NCBI RefSeq assembly: GCF_023634805.2 | Contig: NZ_CP106881.1 | Coordinates: 3,377,501 to 3,441,500, forward strand | Direction: 5' to 3' | DNA from: Comamonas endophytica | Lineage (GTDB): Bacteria > Pseudomonadota > Gammaproteobacteria > Burkholderiales > Burkholderiaceae_C | DNA: 64,000 nucleotides | Shown here: positions 45,337 through 54,372 of the stretch, in pieces | Position numbering within the stretch: the first letter of the stretch is position 1 | How the letters are laid out: each line of letters opens with the position of its first letter | Program-made: the position numbers and the translations under genes | Notes under the pieces: model-generated | Databases searched by the model: none | What the model saw: the letters and a program-made list of their open reading frames with translations, nothing else | What the model was told of the DNA's origin: nothing

Positions 45337-47688
45337 ATGCAGAAAATCATCGGGCAAATTGCCGCAGAAATCAAAGTCAGCCAGCAGCAGGTCGTCGCAG
45401 CCGTTGAACTGCTCGATTCCGGGGCCACGGTGCCGTTCATAGCGCGCTACCGCAAGGAGGCCACGGGCGGCCTGGACGACGTGCAGCTGCGCGAGCTCGA
45501 AGCCCGGCTGTCCTATCTGCGCGAGCTCGAAGACCGGCGCCTGTCGGTGCTCAAGAGCATCGACGAACAGGGCAAGCTGACCGATGCGCTGCGCGCGGCG
45601 ATTGCCGCCGCACCGACCAAGCAGGAGCTTGAGGACATCTACCTGCCCTTCAAGCAAAAGCGCCGCACCAAGGGCCAGATCGCGCGCGAGTTCGGCATCG
45701 AGCCGCTGGCCGACAAGCTGTTTGCCGATCCCACGCTCGACCCCCATGCCGAAGCCCAGGCCTATTGCCGCCCGGCGACGCTGCTGGACGACGGCAAGCC
45801 CGGCCCGGATTTCTCGCACACGCTGGCGGTGCTCGACGGCGTGCGCGACATCCTCTCCGAACGCTGGGCCGAGGATGCGCAGCTGGTGCAGTCGCTGCGC
45901 GAGTGGCTCTGGGAAGAGGGCCTGCTGCGCAGCAAGAAGGTCGAGAGCAAGGACGAGAACGACCCCGAGGTGGCGAAGTTCCGCGATTATTTCGACTATG
46001 ACGAGCCCATCGGCCGCGTGCCCTCGCACCGCGCGCTGGCGGTGTTCCGTGGCCGCGCGCTCGAGATCCTCGAAGCCAAGCTGGTGCTGCCCGTGGAGCC
46101 CGAGCCCGGCCAGCCGAGCCTGGCCGAGGGCCGGATCGCGCTGCACCTGGGCTGGAGCCACGCCAAGCGGCCGGCCGACGACCTGCTGCGCAAGTGCGTG
46201 GCCTGGACCTGGCGCGTGAAGCTGAGCCTGTCGACCGAGCGCGACCTGTTCTCGCGGCTGCGCGAGGAGGCCGAGAAGGTCGCGATCAAGGTGTTCGGCG
46301 ACAACCTGCGCGACCTGCTGCTGGCCGCGCCCGCGGGCGCGCGCACCGTCATGGGGCTGGACCCGGGCATCCGCACCGGCGTCAAGGTGGCCGTGGTCGA
46401 TGCCAACGGCAAGCTGGTCGACACCGCCACCGTCTACCCGCACGAGCCGCGCCGGGACTGGGACGGCGCGCTGCACACGTTGGCGAAGCTGTGCGACAAG
46501 CATGGCGTGAACCTGATCGCCATTGGCAACGGCACCGCCAGCCGCGAGACCGACAAGCTCGCCGGCGAGCTCATCAAGCTGATGGCCAAGGCCGAGCGCA
46601 GCATCCAGAAGGTGGTCGTGAGCGAGGCCGGGGCCTCGGTCTACTCCGCCAGTGAATTCGCCTCGCAGGAAATGCCCGATGTGGACGTGAGCCTGCGCGG
46701 CGCGGCCTCCATCGCGCGGCGCCTGCAGGACCCGCTGGCCGAGCTGGTGAAGATCGACCCCAAGAGCATCGGCGTGGGCCAGTACCAGCATGACGTCAAC
46801 CAGAGCGAGCTGGCGCGCACGCTTGACACCGTGGTCGAGGATTGCGTGAATTCGGTCGGCGTGGACCTGAACACCGCCAGCGCGCCGCTGCTGGCGCGCG
46901 TGTCGGGCCTGTCGGGCAGCGTGGCCAAGTCGGTGGTGCGCTGGCGCGATGCCAACGGCAGTTTCAGGAGCCGCAGGCAGCTGCTGGAAGTCAGCGGCCT
47001 GGGCGCCAAGACCTTCGAGCAAAGCGCGGGTTTCCTGCGCATCCGCGGCGGCGACAACCCGCTGGACATGACCGGCGTGCACCCCGAGACCTATCCGGTC
47101 GTGGAAAGCATCATCGCCACCACCGGCAAGCCGGTGACGGAACTCATGGGCCGCGCCGACACGCTCAAGACGCTCAAGCCCGAGCTGTTCGCCAATGAAC
47201 AGTTCGGCGCGATCACGGTGCGCGACATCCTGGGCGAGCTGGAGAAGCCGGGGCGCGACCCGCGCCCGGACTTCGTCGTGGCGCGCTTCAACGAGGGCGT
47301 CGACGACATCAAGGACCTCAAGGAGGGCATGACGCTCGAGGGCACCGTGAGCAACGTCGCGCAGTTCGGCGCCTTCGTCGATCTGGGCGTGCACCAGGAC
47401 GGGCTGGTGCACGTGAGCCAGATGAGCCACAAGTACATCGGCGATGCGCGCGAGGTCGTCAAGACCGGCCAGATCGTCAAGGTCAAGGTGCTCGAGGTCG
47501 ATGTGGTGCGCAAGCGCATCAGCCTGACCATGAAGCTCGACGCCGCGCCCGCGCGGCGCGACGGCCCGCGCGACAACCGCTTCGAGGGCGCGGCCCGCGG
47601 CTACGCCGCGCCGCGGCGCAGCGAGCCGGCGCCGCAAGGCGCGATGGCTTCGGCGTTTGCCAAGCTGCAGCCGGGCCGCGGCAAGTAA
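45337..47688 (+). CDS. tex: Tex family RNA-binding transcription accessory protein
   Basis: A 783-residue Tex protein affecting transcription and gene expression. Domains in order: helical N-terminus (VSQQQVVAAVELLDSGATVPFIARYRKEATGGLDD), YqgF-like RNase H domain (MGLDPGIRTGVKVAVVD), helix-hairpin-helix units (LNTASAPLLARVSGL, LLEVSGLGAKTFEQSAGFLRI), and an S1 domain (GMTLEGTVSNVAQFGAFVDLGVHQDGLVHVSQMS). The C-terminal tail is Arg/Ala-rich. Complete and conserved, flanked by the low-GC effector gene. Confidence 0.96.
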   Translation: MQKIIGQIAAEIKVSQQQVVAAVELLDSGATVPFIARYRKEATGGLDDVQLRELEARLSYLRELEDRRLSVLKSIDEQGKLTDALRAAIAAAPTKQELEDIYLPFKQKRRTKGQIAREFGIEPLADKLFADPTLDPHAEAQAYCRPATLLDDGKPGPDFSHTLAVLDGVRDILSERWAEDAQLVQSLREWLWEEGLLRSKKVESKDENDPEVAKFRDYFDYDEPIGRVPSHRALAVFRGRALEILEAKLVLPVEPEPGQPSLAEGRIALHLGWSHAKRPADDLLRKCVAWTWRVKLSLSTERDLFSRLREEAEKVAIKVFGDNLRDLLLAAPAGARTVMGLDPGIRTGVKVAVVDANGKLVDTATVYPHEPRRDWDGALHTLAKLCDKHGVNLIAIGNGTASRETDKLAGELIKLMAKAERSIQKVVVSEAGASVYSASEFASQEMPDVDVSLRGAASIARRLQDPLAELVKIDPKSIGVGQYQHDVNQSELARTLDTVVEDCVNSVGVDLNTASAPLLARVSGLSGSVAKSVVRWRDANGSFRSRRQLLEVSGLGAKTFEQSAGFLRIRGGDNPLDMTGVHPETYPVVESIIATTGKPVTELMGRADTLKTLKPELFANEQFGAITVRDILGELEKPGRDPRPDFVVARFNEGVDDIKDLKEGMTLEGTVSNVAQFGAFVDLGVHQDGLVHVSQMSHKYIGDAREVVKTGQIVKVKVLEVDVVRKRISLTMKLDAAPARRDGPRDNRFEGAARGYAAPRRSEPAPQGAMASAFAKLQPGRGK

Positions 47689-47714
47689 TACGAGCGCCCT
47701 GGAGGCCCTCCATA

Positions 47715-48569
47715 ATGGCCCCATCCTTTCATTGCCACCACGCCATGGATCCGAAGGACCTGCTGGCCACGCCGCCTGCCTTGCCAAGCCTGCCGCGCGC
47801 GGTGGCGCTGCTGAGCGCCGAGCTGGCGGCGCCGGCGCCGCGCCTGCGCCGGCTGGCGCAGCTGTTCGCCACCGACCCGCAGCTCGCCGCGCAGCTGCTG
47901 CGCGAGGCCAATGCGCCGCTGTACCAGTTGCCTGGCCGCATCGGCGGCATTGCCGAGGCGCTGGTGGTGGTGGCGCCGGCGCGCCTGCAGTCGCTGGTGG
48001 CCGCGGCGCGGCGCGGCGGCGGCGCGCGCGCCGTGCCCGGCATCGACCTGGCGCAGTTCTGGCGCTACAGCCTCGAGACCGCGCGCATGGCACGCGCGCT
48101 GGCGGCCATGGTGCGCTACAGCCCCTCGCATGCCTACGCTGCCGGGCTGGTGCATGCGCTGGGGCTGTGCGTCATCCATCTGCGCGCGCCGCAGCAGGCG
48201 GCGGCGCTGCAGGTGCGCTGCGCGCCCCTGGCGCCCGAGCGTGCCTTCGAGGAGCAGGCGGCCTGGGGCCTGAACCATGCGCAGGTGACGGCGGCCCTGG
48301 CACGGCAGTGGCACTGGCCGGCAGCGCTGGCCGATGGCTTGGCGCAGATGCACCAGCCGCTGCAGGGCGCGGCCAGCGAGCCCCTGGCCGGGCTGCTGCA
48401 CCTGGCGGTGTGGCGCGCGCGCGCAGGCCTGGCGGCGCTTGGCGAGCGCGAGCTCGCGGTGAGCTTTCCCGCGGAAACCGCGCTGGCGCTGGGGCTGGAC
48501 ATCGACATGGTGCTGCAGCAGGAGCCCATCGACTGGTCGCAGCCGGGCATGCAGGCCGAGGCACACTGA
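47715..48569 (+). CDS. HDOD domain protein
   Basis: A 284-residue protein with one HDOD domain, a degenerate HD-type fold used in signalling: LLATPPALPSLPRAVALLSAEL, QLAAQLLREANAPLYQLPGRIGGIAEALVVVAPARLQSLV, FWRYSLETARMARALAAMV and AYAAGLVHALG. Usual HD metal ligands are absent. An in-frame ATG at 47745 (MDPKDLL) is an equally plausible start. It follows tex by 26 nt. Confidence 0.82.
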   Translation: MAPSFHCHHAMDPKDLLATPPALPSLPRAVALLSAELAAPAPRLRRLAQLFATDPQLAAQLLREANAPLYQLPGRIGGIAEALVVVAPARLQSLVAAARRGGGARAVPGIDLAQFWRYSLETARMARALAAMVRYSPSHAYAAGLVHALGLCVIHLRAPQQAAALQVRCAPLAPERAFEEQAAWGLNHAQVTAALARQWHWPAALADGLAQMHQPLQGAASEPLAGLLHLAVWRARAGLAALGERELAVSFPAETALALGLDIDMVLQQEPIDWSQPGMQAEAH

Positions 48570-48619
48570 ACGCGCGGCGCGGGGCTGGCCTGCCGGCTCC
48601 CCTGCGCCGGCCCCCGGTC

Positions 48620-48742
48620 GTAGAGCGGCGTCGGGTCGCGGGTGAAGCCGCGCAGCATCTCGGCTCCATCGTGCAGGAGGCCGTCAGCAATGTGCTGCGG
48701 CACGCCCGGGCCACGGCATGGCAGCTCACGCTGAAGCAGAGG
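48620..48742 (+). pseudogene. Remnant of a NarX/DesK-type histidine kinase ATPase domain
   Basis: One frame reads RRRVAGEAAQHLGSIVQEA followed by VSNVLRHARATAWQLTLKQR, the N-box region of a HATPase domain (usual form IVQEALTNVLRHARAT). No start, dimerisation domain or G-boxes surround it; the frame degenerates on both sides. The remainder of the 415-bp gap (48570-48984) shows no gene, so this looks like the residue of a deleted sensor kinase. Confidence 0.6.
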
Positions 48743-48984
48743 GTTTGCAGGGCATGGCCTAGCATGCGGCGCGTGTCGGCGCGCGGCTGGCGTACGCCCC
48801 GGGCCTGCCTGGCCGGGGCGTGTGCGTACACGTGCATTGGCCCGTGCCCCCGCCCAGGCGCTGAGGGCTGCCTGGCGCCGGCGCGGGCCTGGCGAGGCGT
48901 TTCGCGGTGCCGGCTGACAGGCAGCTCGGGTGCTTTGGGATGCAATGGCGCTTGGCGCGTCCTCCCTCCACCAGTTTCCCACCC

Positions 48985-51504
48985 ATGCCCGACAAATTCC
49001 CCGAGCCTGCAGCAGCTCCCTCACGGCCGGCGCCCGGCCTGCAGCCAGGCAACAGGCGCGCCGAGCCGCAGACCACCACGGTGGAGGCGCCGGTCTTCGC
49101 CCAGCTGGCGGCCATGCTGCCGGCGTTGCGCATGCTGGTAGGCATGCTGATCGCGGCGCTGGTCATCGTCGCGCTGTTCTTCGGACGCGACTTGCTGGTG
49201 CCGCTGGCCCTGGCCATGCTGCTGGGTTTCCTGCTCGATCCAGCCGTGAGCCGGCTCAAGCGCTGGGGCCTGTCGCGCATGGGCGCGACGCTGGTGGTGG
49301 TGGCCATCACGCTGTGCGCGCTGGGCGGCATGGGCGCCTACCTCACCAACCAGGTCAGCCAGCTCAGTGCCGATCTGCCGACCTACCAGAGCACCATCCG
49401 CACCAAGCTGCGCGAGCTGCATAAGTACGTCAGCGGCCCCAGCGTCTGGGACGGCGCGCGCAAGACCTACGACGCGGTGGAGAAGGAAATCGTCGGCCCC
49501 AGCGGGCGCCAGCCCGCGCCGCGCGTGCAACGCGTCGAGATCCAGCCCACCGAGCTCAAGCCGCTGGCGCAGTTCACGGCCTGGCTGGACCGGGTCAGCG
49601 AACCGGTGCTGATGGCCGGCATCGTGCTGCTGTTCGTGGTGCTGATCCTGCTCGACCGCGACGACCTGCGCGACCGGCTGATACGGCTGATGGGCGGCAA
49701 CCTGCACCTGGCGACCAATGCGCTCGACGAGGCGTCGCAGCGCATCGGCCGTTACCTGCGCATGCAGTTCATCGTCAACGCCAGCTATGGCGTTCCCATG
49801 GCCGTCGGCCTGTGGTTCATCGGCGTGCCCGGGGCCATCCTGTGGGGCGTGGTGGCAGCGATCATGCGTTTTGTGCCCTATGTGGGGCCGATGATCTCGG
49901 CGTTGTTCCCGCTGGCGCTGGCCTTTGCCGTCGATCCGGGCTGGAACATGTTTCTCTGGACGCTGGGTCTGATCCTGCTGCTGGAGCTGATCAGCAACAA
50001 CGTGATCGAGCCCTGGCTCTATGGCACCAGCACCGGCCTGTCGACGATCTCGATCATCGTGTCGGCCACGTTCTGGACCGCGCTGTGGGGCCCGGTGGGG
50101 CTGATGCTGTCCACTCCGCTCACGGTGTGCCTGCTGGTGCTCGGGCGCTACCTGCCGGCGCTGCAGTTCATGGAGGTGCTGCTGGGCAACGCCCCGGTGC
50201 TGGACGCGCCGCATCGGCTGTACCAGCGCCTGCTCGGAGGCGACGTGGAGGAGGCCATCGAGCTGTGCACCGATACCGTGGAGGCGCTGGTGCCGGCCAA
50301 GTCCACCCCGGGGCAGGTGAGCGACGCGGTGACGCGGCTGTACGACGACGTGGTGATGCCGGCCCTGCGCGTGGCCACCAGCCACCACACCGGCGCGGCC
50401 ACGGCGGCGCACCGCCTGCGGCTGGCCCAGGGCATGGACCTGCTGCTGGGCGAGCTGGCCGAACAATATCCGGCGCGCGCCGCCGAACCCGCGCCCGCGC
50501 CGGCACGGCGCGCCCGCGTGCACTGCGTGGGCGCGCGCTGGGAAGTCGACGCGCTGGCGGCCACCGCCATGGCGCATGCGCTGGCGCTGGGCGGCCAGGC
50601 CGTGAGCCATTCGCCGCATGCGCTGACGGCGCGCATGCAGGCGCCGGAGGAGCGCAACTGGCAGGACACGGAGCTGCTGTGCCTGTCCGTCTTCACGCCC
50701 CAGCCCCAGGCCCAGGTGCGCCAGATCTGCCGGCGGCTGCGCCGGCGCTGGCCCGGCCTGCGCATCGTGCTGGCGCTTTGGAATGCCCCGCCCGAGCTGC
50801 TGGCCGAGAACGCGGCGCAGCAGCTGGGTGTGGATGCCATCGCCACCAGCGTGCGCGAGCTGCTGCTGCGCTGCGATGCGCTGCTGGCGCCAACGCCTGG
50901 CGGCCCGCGCGCGGCGCCGGTGGGCGAGGGCGACGCGGCACGCGTGGTGGCGCTCAAGGCCAGCGGCTGGCTGGAGCCGAGCCACACGGAGGACATCCAC
51001 GAGATGGTGGTGCAGGCGGCCAATGCCTTCCACGTGCCCTTTGCCCAGGTCTCGCTGGTCGATGCCGACTGGGTCCACACCCCCGGCACGCTGCTGCCGC
51101 CGGCAGGGGGCGCCGGCGAAGCCAACGGCCTGGAGCGCGCGCTGTCGGTGTGCTCGTATGTGGTGCATCAGGACAACGACCTGCAGGTCGAGGACATCGC
51201 GCGCGATCCGCGCTTCGCCGACAACCCGATGCTGCAGGCGGCGCAGGTGCGCTTCTATGCCGGCGTGCCGCTGCGCGACCGCCACGGCATGGTGCTGGGC
51301 AGCTTCTGCATCATGGACACCCAGCCGCGCAGCCTGGCCGCCAGCGAGTTCGCGCTGCTGCACGACATGGCGCGCCAGCTGCAGGCCACGCTCTCGACCA
51401 GCGCCGAGGTGCCGCCGCCGCCCGACTCGGGCACCCGGCATGAGGCCGACGGGCAGCCGTCCGGCCCGTTGCTCGGCCCCTCGCCCGGCCCGGCGCTGGT
51501 CTGA
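48985..51504 (+). CDS. AI-2E-family transporter fused to a C-terminal GAF domain
   Basis: 839 residues against about 350-400 for ordinary family members. Residues to about 400 form the AI-2E/PerM permease (LLVPLALAMLLGFLLDPAVSRLKRWG; VPYVGPMISALFPLALAF; LISNNVIEPWLYGTSTGLS). A central region of about 250 residues includes a Rossmann-like segment (VHCVGARWEVDALAATAMAHALALGG). From about 690 a GAF domain follows (MVVQAANAFHVPFAQVSLVDADW...VRFYAGVPLRDRHGMVLGSFCIMD). The tail is Pro-rich. It may couple membrane transport to ligand sensing; function is unproven. Confidence 0.85.
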   Translation: MPDKFPEPAAAPSRPAPGLQPGNRRAEPQTTTVEAPVFAQLAAMLPALRMLVGMLIAALVIVALFFGRDLLVPLALAMLLGFLLDPAVSRLKRWGLSRMGATLVVVAITLCALGGMGAYLTNQVSQLSADLPTYQSTIRTKLRELHKYVSGPSVWDGARKTYDAVEKEIVGPSGRQPAPRVQRVEIQPTELKPLAQFTAWLDRVSEPVLMAGIVLLFVVLILLDRDDLRDRLIRLMGGNLHLATNALDEASQRIGRYLRMQFIVNASYGVPMAVGLWFIGVPGAILWGVVAAIMRFVPYVGPMISALFPLALAFAVDPGWNMFLWTLGLILLLELISNNVIEPWLYGTSTGLSTISIIVSATFWTALWGPVGLMLSTPLTVCLLVLGRYLPALQFMEVLLGNAPVLDAPHRLYQRLLGGDVEEAIELCTDTVEALVPAKSTPGQVSDAVTRLYDDVVMPALRVATSHHTGAATAAHRLRLAQGMDLLLGELAEQYPARAAEPAPAPARRARVHCVGARWEVDALAATAMAHALALGGQAVSHSPHALTARMQAPEERNWQDTELLCLSVFTPQPQAQVRQICRRLRRRWPGLRIVLALWNAPPELLAENAAQQLGVDAIATSVRELLLRCDALLAPTPGGPRAAPVGEGDAARVVALKASGWLEPSHTEDIHEMVVQAANAFHVPFAQVSLVDADWVHTPGTLLPPAGGAGEANGLERALSVCSYVVHQDNDLQVEDIARDPRFADNPMLQAAQVRFYAGVPLRDRHGMVLGSFCIMDTQPRSLAASEFALLHDMARQLQATLSTSAEVPPPPDSGTRHEADGQPSGPLLGPSPGPALV

Positions 51505-51753
51505 GCGGCTGCACAGCTGTTGCACAGGGCGCACGGCCCGGCAACTGCCGCGCCATGGCCCGCAATCCGCGCGCCATGTCCTGGGCCAGGGGAGGGCGTC
51601 CTGCAAACGGCTTTCCCGTGCACGCGCGGCGCCAACCCATGCCAATGCCGGCAACAGTTCTTTTTCTCCCCCGGAGGTTGGGGCTTCCCATACTCCAGAT
51701 GACGCCCGCGCGTCAAGCCAAGTCCAGTTTCCTGACTCCAAGGAGAAAAAGAT

Positions 51754-52392
51754 ATGCAAACGAAACTTCGCCATCTCGCGGTGGCGCTGGTGGGTGCGGC
51801 CGCCACGCTGGCGACGGCCTCCAGCATCGCCTGCACCATTGCGCCGACCAATCCCAACCGCATCAAGCAGCTGATGGCCAACGAGATCGCCCACCGGCTG
51901 GGCATGCGGCCGCACCAGATCTCGCTCGATGCCATCACCACGCCCAAGCTGCAGACGCCGCTGGGCATCGGCGTGGATTGCAGCGGGCTCGGGGCCTATC
52001 ACCACACGGCCGGATTCCGCATCTGGGACAGTTCGCGGCCGCCCGGTTCAGGCCCCGGCCCCTGGCCCAAGCCCGAGCCCGGCCCGGGGCCCGGCCCGGC
52101 TCCCGAATGGCCGCCGCGGCCGTTTCCGGGCACCGGGCCCACCCCTGACCCCGATCCCGATCCCGACCACCTCCCCCTACCCGGATTCGGGCCCCGGCCC
52201 GGGTTCGATCCGCGGCCGGATCTCGATCCCCGCCCTGGCGCCGATCCACGTCCGGGCTTCGGCGGACCCCGTCCCTTCCCGCGGCCTGGCTACAGTCCGC
52301 GCGATCGGTGCGTCTACGAAGGCGTTGCCGTCGTGCTGGGCCACGGCTATTCCAGCCCGGTAGCGGTGAATTTCGAGCGCCGCTGCCGCTGA
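51754..52392 (+). CDS. Secreted proline-rich repeat protein
   Basis: 212 residues. A signal peptide (MQTKLRHLAVALVGAAATLATASSIA) is followed by a conserved-looking segment (NRIKQLMANEIAHRLGMRPHQISLDAI), then about 110 residues of PGPGP, DPDPD and RPGFDPRP repeats, and a short C-terminal domain with two Cys (DRCVYEGVAV...NFERRCR). Probably periplasmic or surface-exposed and disordered in the middle. AAGGAGAAAAAGAT before the ATG is a strong ribosome site. Function unknown. Confidence 0.75.
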   Translation: MQTKLRHLAVALVGAAATLATASSIACTIAPTNPNRIKQLMANEIAHRLGMRPHQISLDAITTPKLQTPLGIGVDCSGLGAYHHTAGFRIWDSSRPPGSGPGPWPKPEPGPGPGPAPEWPPRPFPGTGPTPDPDPDPDHLPLPGFGPRPGFDPRPDLDPRPGADPRPGFGGPRPFPRPGYSPRDRCVYEGVAVVLGHGYSSPVAVNFERRCR

Positions 52393-52503
52393 AGAGGCTG
52401 CCGCGTTGCCGCGCAGGCAGCGCGGCTTCGGGCATGATGGCGGGCGACTCCGTTGCCCAGGCCGGCGCCGGTGGGCTTTGCCAAGCCGCCGCCGGCCGCC
52501 ACC

Positions 52504-53478
52504 ATGCCGATCGTGAATTCCGACCCTTCCTCCCTTCTGACCGCGCAGATGCGCGATGTGATTCGCCGCATGGAGCGCGCCGCGCGCCCGCCCCTGCACA
52601 GCCTTTCGCCCGAAGCCGCGCGCGCCGCCTATGCCGCCGGCGCCGGGGTGCTTGAAATCGCCAAACCCGCGCTGGCGCGGGTGCAGGAACTGCGGGTGCC
52701 GGCGCGCGACGGCCACCCCATGCCCGCGCGGCTGTATGCGCCCGCGCCCGCGTCCGAAGGCCCGCTGCCGGCGCTGCTGTACCTGCATGGCGGGGGCTTC
52801 ACCATCGGCAGCATCGAGACCCACGACGTGCTGTGCCGCGAACTTGCGCGCCAGGCCGGCTGCATGGTGGTCTCGCTGGACTACCGGCTCGCGCCCGAAC
52901 ACCGTTTTCCCACCGCCAGCAACGACGCCTGGGACGCGCTGCAATGGCTGGCCGCGAACGCCGCGGCGCTGGGCGCCGATCGCGCGCGCCTGGCCGTGGG
53001 CGGCGACAGCGCCGGCGGCACGCTGGCTGCCGTGAACGCCCTCCTGGCGCGCGATGCCGGCCTGGCACTGGCGCTGCAGCTGCTGATCTATCCGGGCACC
53101 ACCGCGCACCAGGACACCGATTCCCACCGCCGCTTTGCCCACGGCATGGTGCTGGAGGCCCACAGCATCGACTGGTTCTTCGGCAACTATGTGCGCAGCC
53201 CCGAGGACCGCGAGGACTGGCGTTTCGCGCCATTGAACGCGCCCGATCTGGAGGGCGTGGCGCCGGCCTTCGTCTGCCTGGCAGAATGCGATCCGCTGGT
53301 CGACGAGGGCGTGGCCTATGCCGACTTGCTGCGCGCCGCCGGGGTGCCGGTGGACCTGGAGATCTACCGCGGTGTGACGCATGAATTCATCAAGATGGGC
53401 CGCGCGATTCCCGAGGCGCGCCAGGCCCATGCGGACTGCGCGCGCGCCCTGCGCCTGGCTTTCGACATGGAGAACTGA
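52504..53478 (+). CDS. Alpha/beta hydrolase, hormone-sensitive-lipase family
   Basis: A 324-residue esterase. It has the HSL oxyanion motif YLHGGGFTIGS, the nucleophile elbow GGDSAGGTL, the acid in AECDPLVDEG and histidine in GVTHEFIKMG. ATG 52504 (MPIVNSDPSS) is chosen; an upstream TTG in frame would add a Pro-rich stretch. The next gene, a thioesterase fusion, starts 4 nt after the stop, so both are likely co-transcribed. Acts on short-chain esters by family inference. Confidence 0.9.
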   Translation: MPIVNSDPSSLLTAQMRDVIRRMERAARPPLHSLSPEAARAAYAAGAGVLEIAKPALARVQELRVPARDGHPMPARLYAPAPASEGPLPALLYLHGGGFTIGSIETHDVLCRELARQAGCMVVSLDYRLAPEHRFPTASNDAWDALQWLAANAAALGADRARLAVGGDSAGGTLAAVNALLARDAGLALALQLLIYPGTTAHQDTDSHRRFAHGMVLEAHSIDWFFGNYVRSPEDREDWRFAPLNAPDLEGVAPAFVCLAECDPLVDEGVAYADLLRAAGVPVDLEIYRGVTHEFIKMGRAIPEARQAHADCARALRLAFDMEN

Positions 53479-53481
53479 TTG

Positions 53482-54342
53482 ATGCTGCGCCTGGAATCCT
53501 TTCGCTGCTTCGACCGCATGCGCGTGCGCTGGGCCGAGGTCGACGCCCAGAAGATTGTGTTCAATGCACATTACATGATGTATGCCGATACGGCCATCAG
53601 CGCCTATTGGCGTGCCCTGGCCGTGCCCTATGACACCGGCTTCGCGCGCCTGAATGGCGAGCTGTATGTCAAGAAGGCCACCGTGGAATACCACGCGTCG
53701 GCGCGCTACGGCGATGTGCTCGACGTCGGCGTGCGCTGCGCCGGCATCGGCAATTCATCGCTGCGCTTCGAGATCGGCATCTGGAACGGGCAGGCATTGC
53801 TCAGCAGTGTCGAACTGGTCTATGTCTTTGCCGACCCGGCCACGCAGACTTCACGGCCCGTGCCCCAGGCCCTGCGCACCCTGATCGAAGACTACGAAGC
53901 CGGCCGCGCGATCGGCGAGGTGCGTACCGGCGACTGGAACCTGCTGGGCCGCGATGCGATGCGGCTGCGCATGGAGGTGTTCGTGCGCGAGCAGGGCATC
54001 GATCCGGCCCTCGAGATCGACGGCCGCGACGAGGCCGCGCGCCACGTGGTGCTCTACAACCGCCTGGGCATGCCTGTGGCCACCGGCCGGCTGATCACCG
54101 ATTCACCCGGCGTGGGCCGCATCGGCCGCATGGCCGTGGAAAAGGACCTGCGCGGCAGCACGCTGGGCCGCCAGGTGCTGGACGCGCTGGTCGCGGCCTC
54201 GCAGGCGCGCGGCGACCGCGAGGTGCAGCTGCACGCCCAGCGCAGCGCCGAGGGCTTCTACCGGCGTGCAGGGTTTGAAGTGCAGGGCGAGCCTTACGAG
54301 GAGGCGGGCATCGCGCATATCACGATGGTGCGCAGCTTCTGA
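53482..54342 (+). CDS. Thioesterase (YbgC-like) fused to GNAT acetyltransferase
   Basis: 286 residues in two domains. Residues 1 to about 135 are a hotdog thioesterase (RVRWAEVDAQKIVFNAHYMMYADTAISAYW, with the usual catalytic D/N-H region). From about 150 a GNAT domain follows (MRLRMEVFVREQGID...VGRIGRMAVEKDLRGSTLGRQVLDALVAAS...QRSAEGFYRRAGFE), of the ElaA-like branch. ATG 53482 follows a TTG 3 nt earlier; GGAGA lies upstream. The fusion could couple acyl-CoA cleavage and acetyl transfer, but substrates are unknown. Confidence 0.88.
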   Translation: MLRLESFRCFDRMRVRWAEVDAQKIVFNAHYMMYADTAISAYWRALAVPYDTGFARLNGELYVKKATVEYHASARYGDVLDVGVRCAGIGNSSLRFEIGIWNGQALLSSVELVYVFADPATQTSRPVPQALRTLIEDYEAGRAIGEVRTGDWNLLGRDAMRLRMEVFVREQGIDPALEIDGRDEAARHVVLYNRLGMPVATGRLITDSPGVGRIGRMAVEKDLRGSTLGRQVLDALVAASQARGDREVQLHAQRSAEGFYRRAGFEVQGEPYEEAGIAHITMVRSF

Positions 54343-54372
54343 GCCGCCGCGCGGCGCGCCCTGCCTGCAGGC

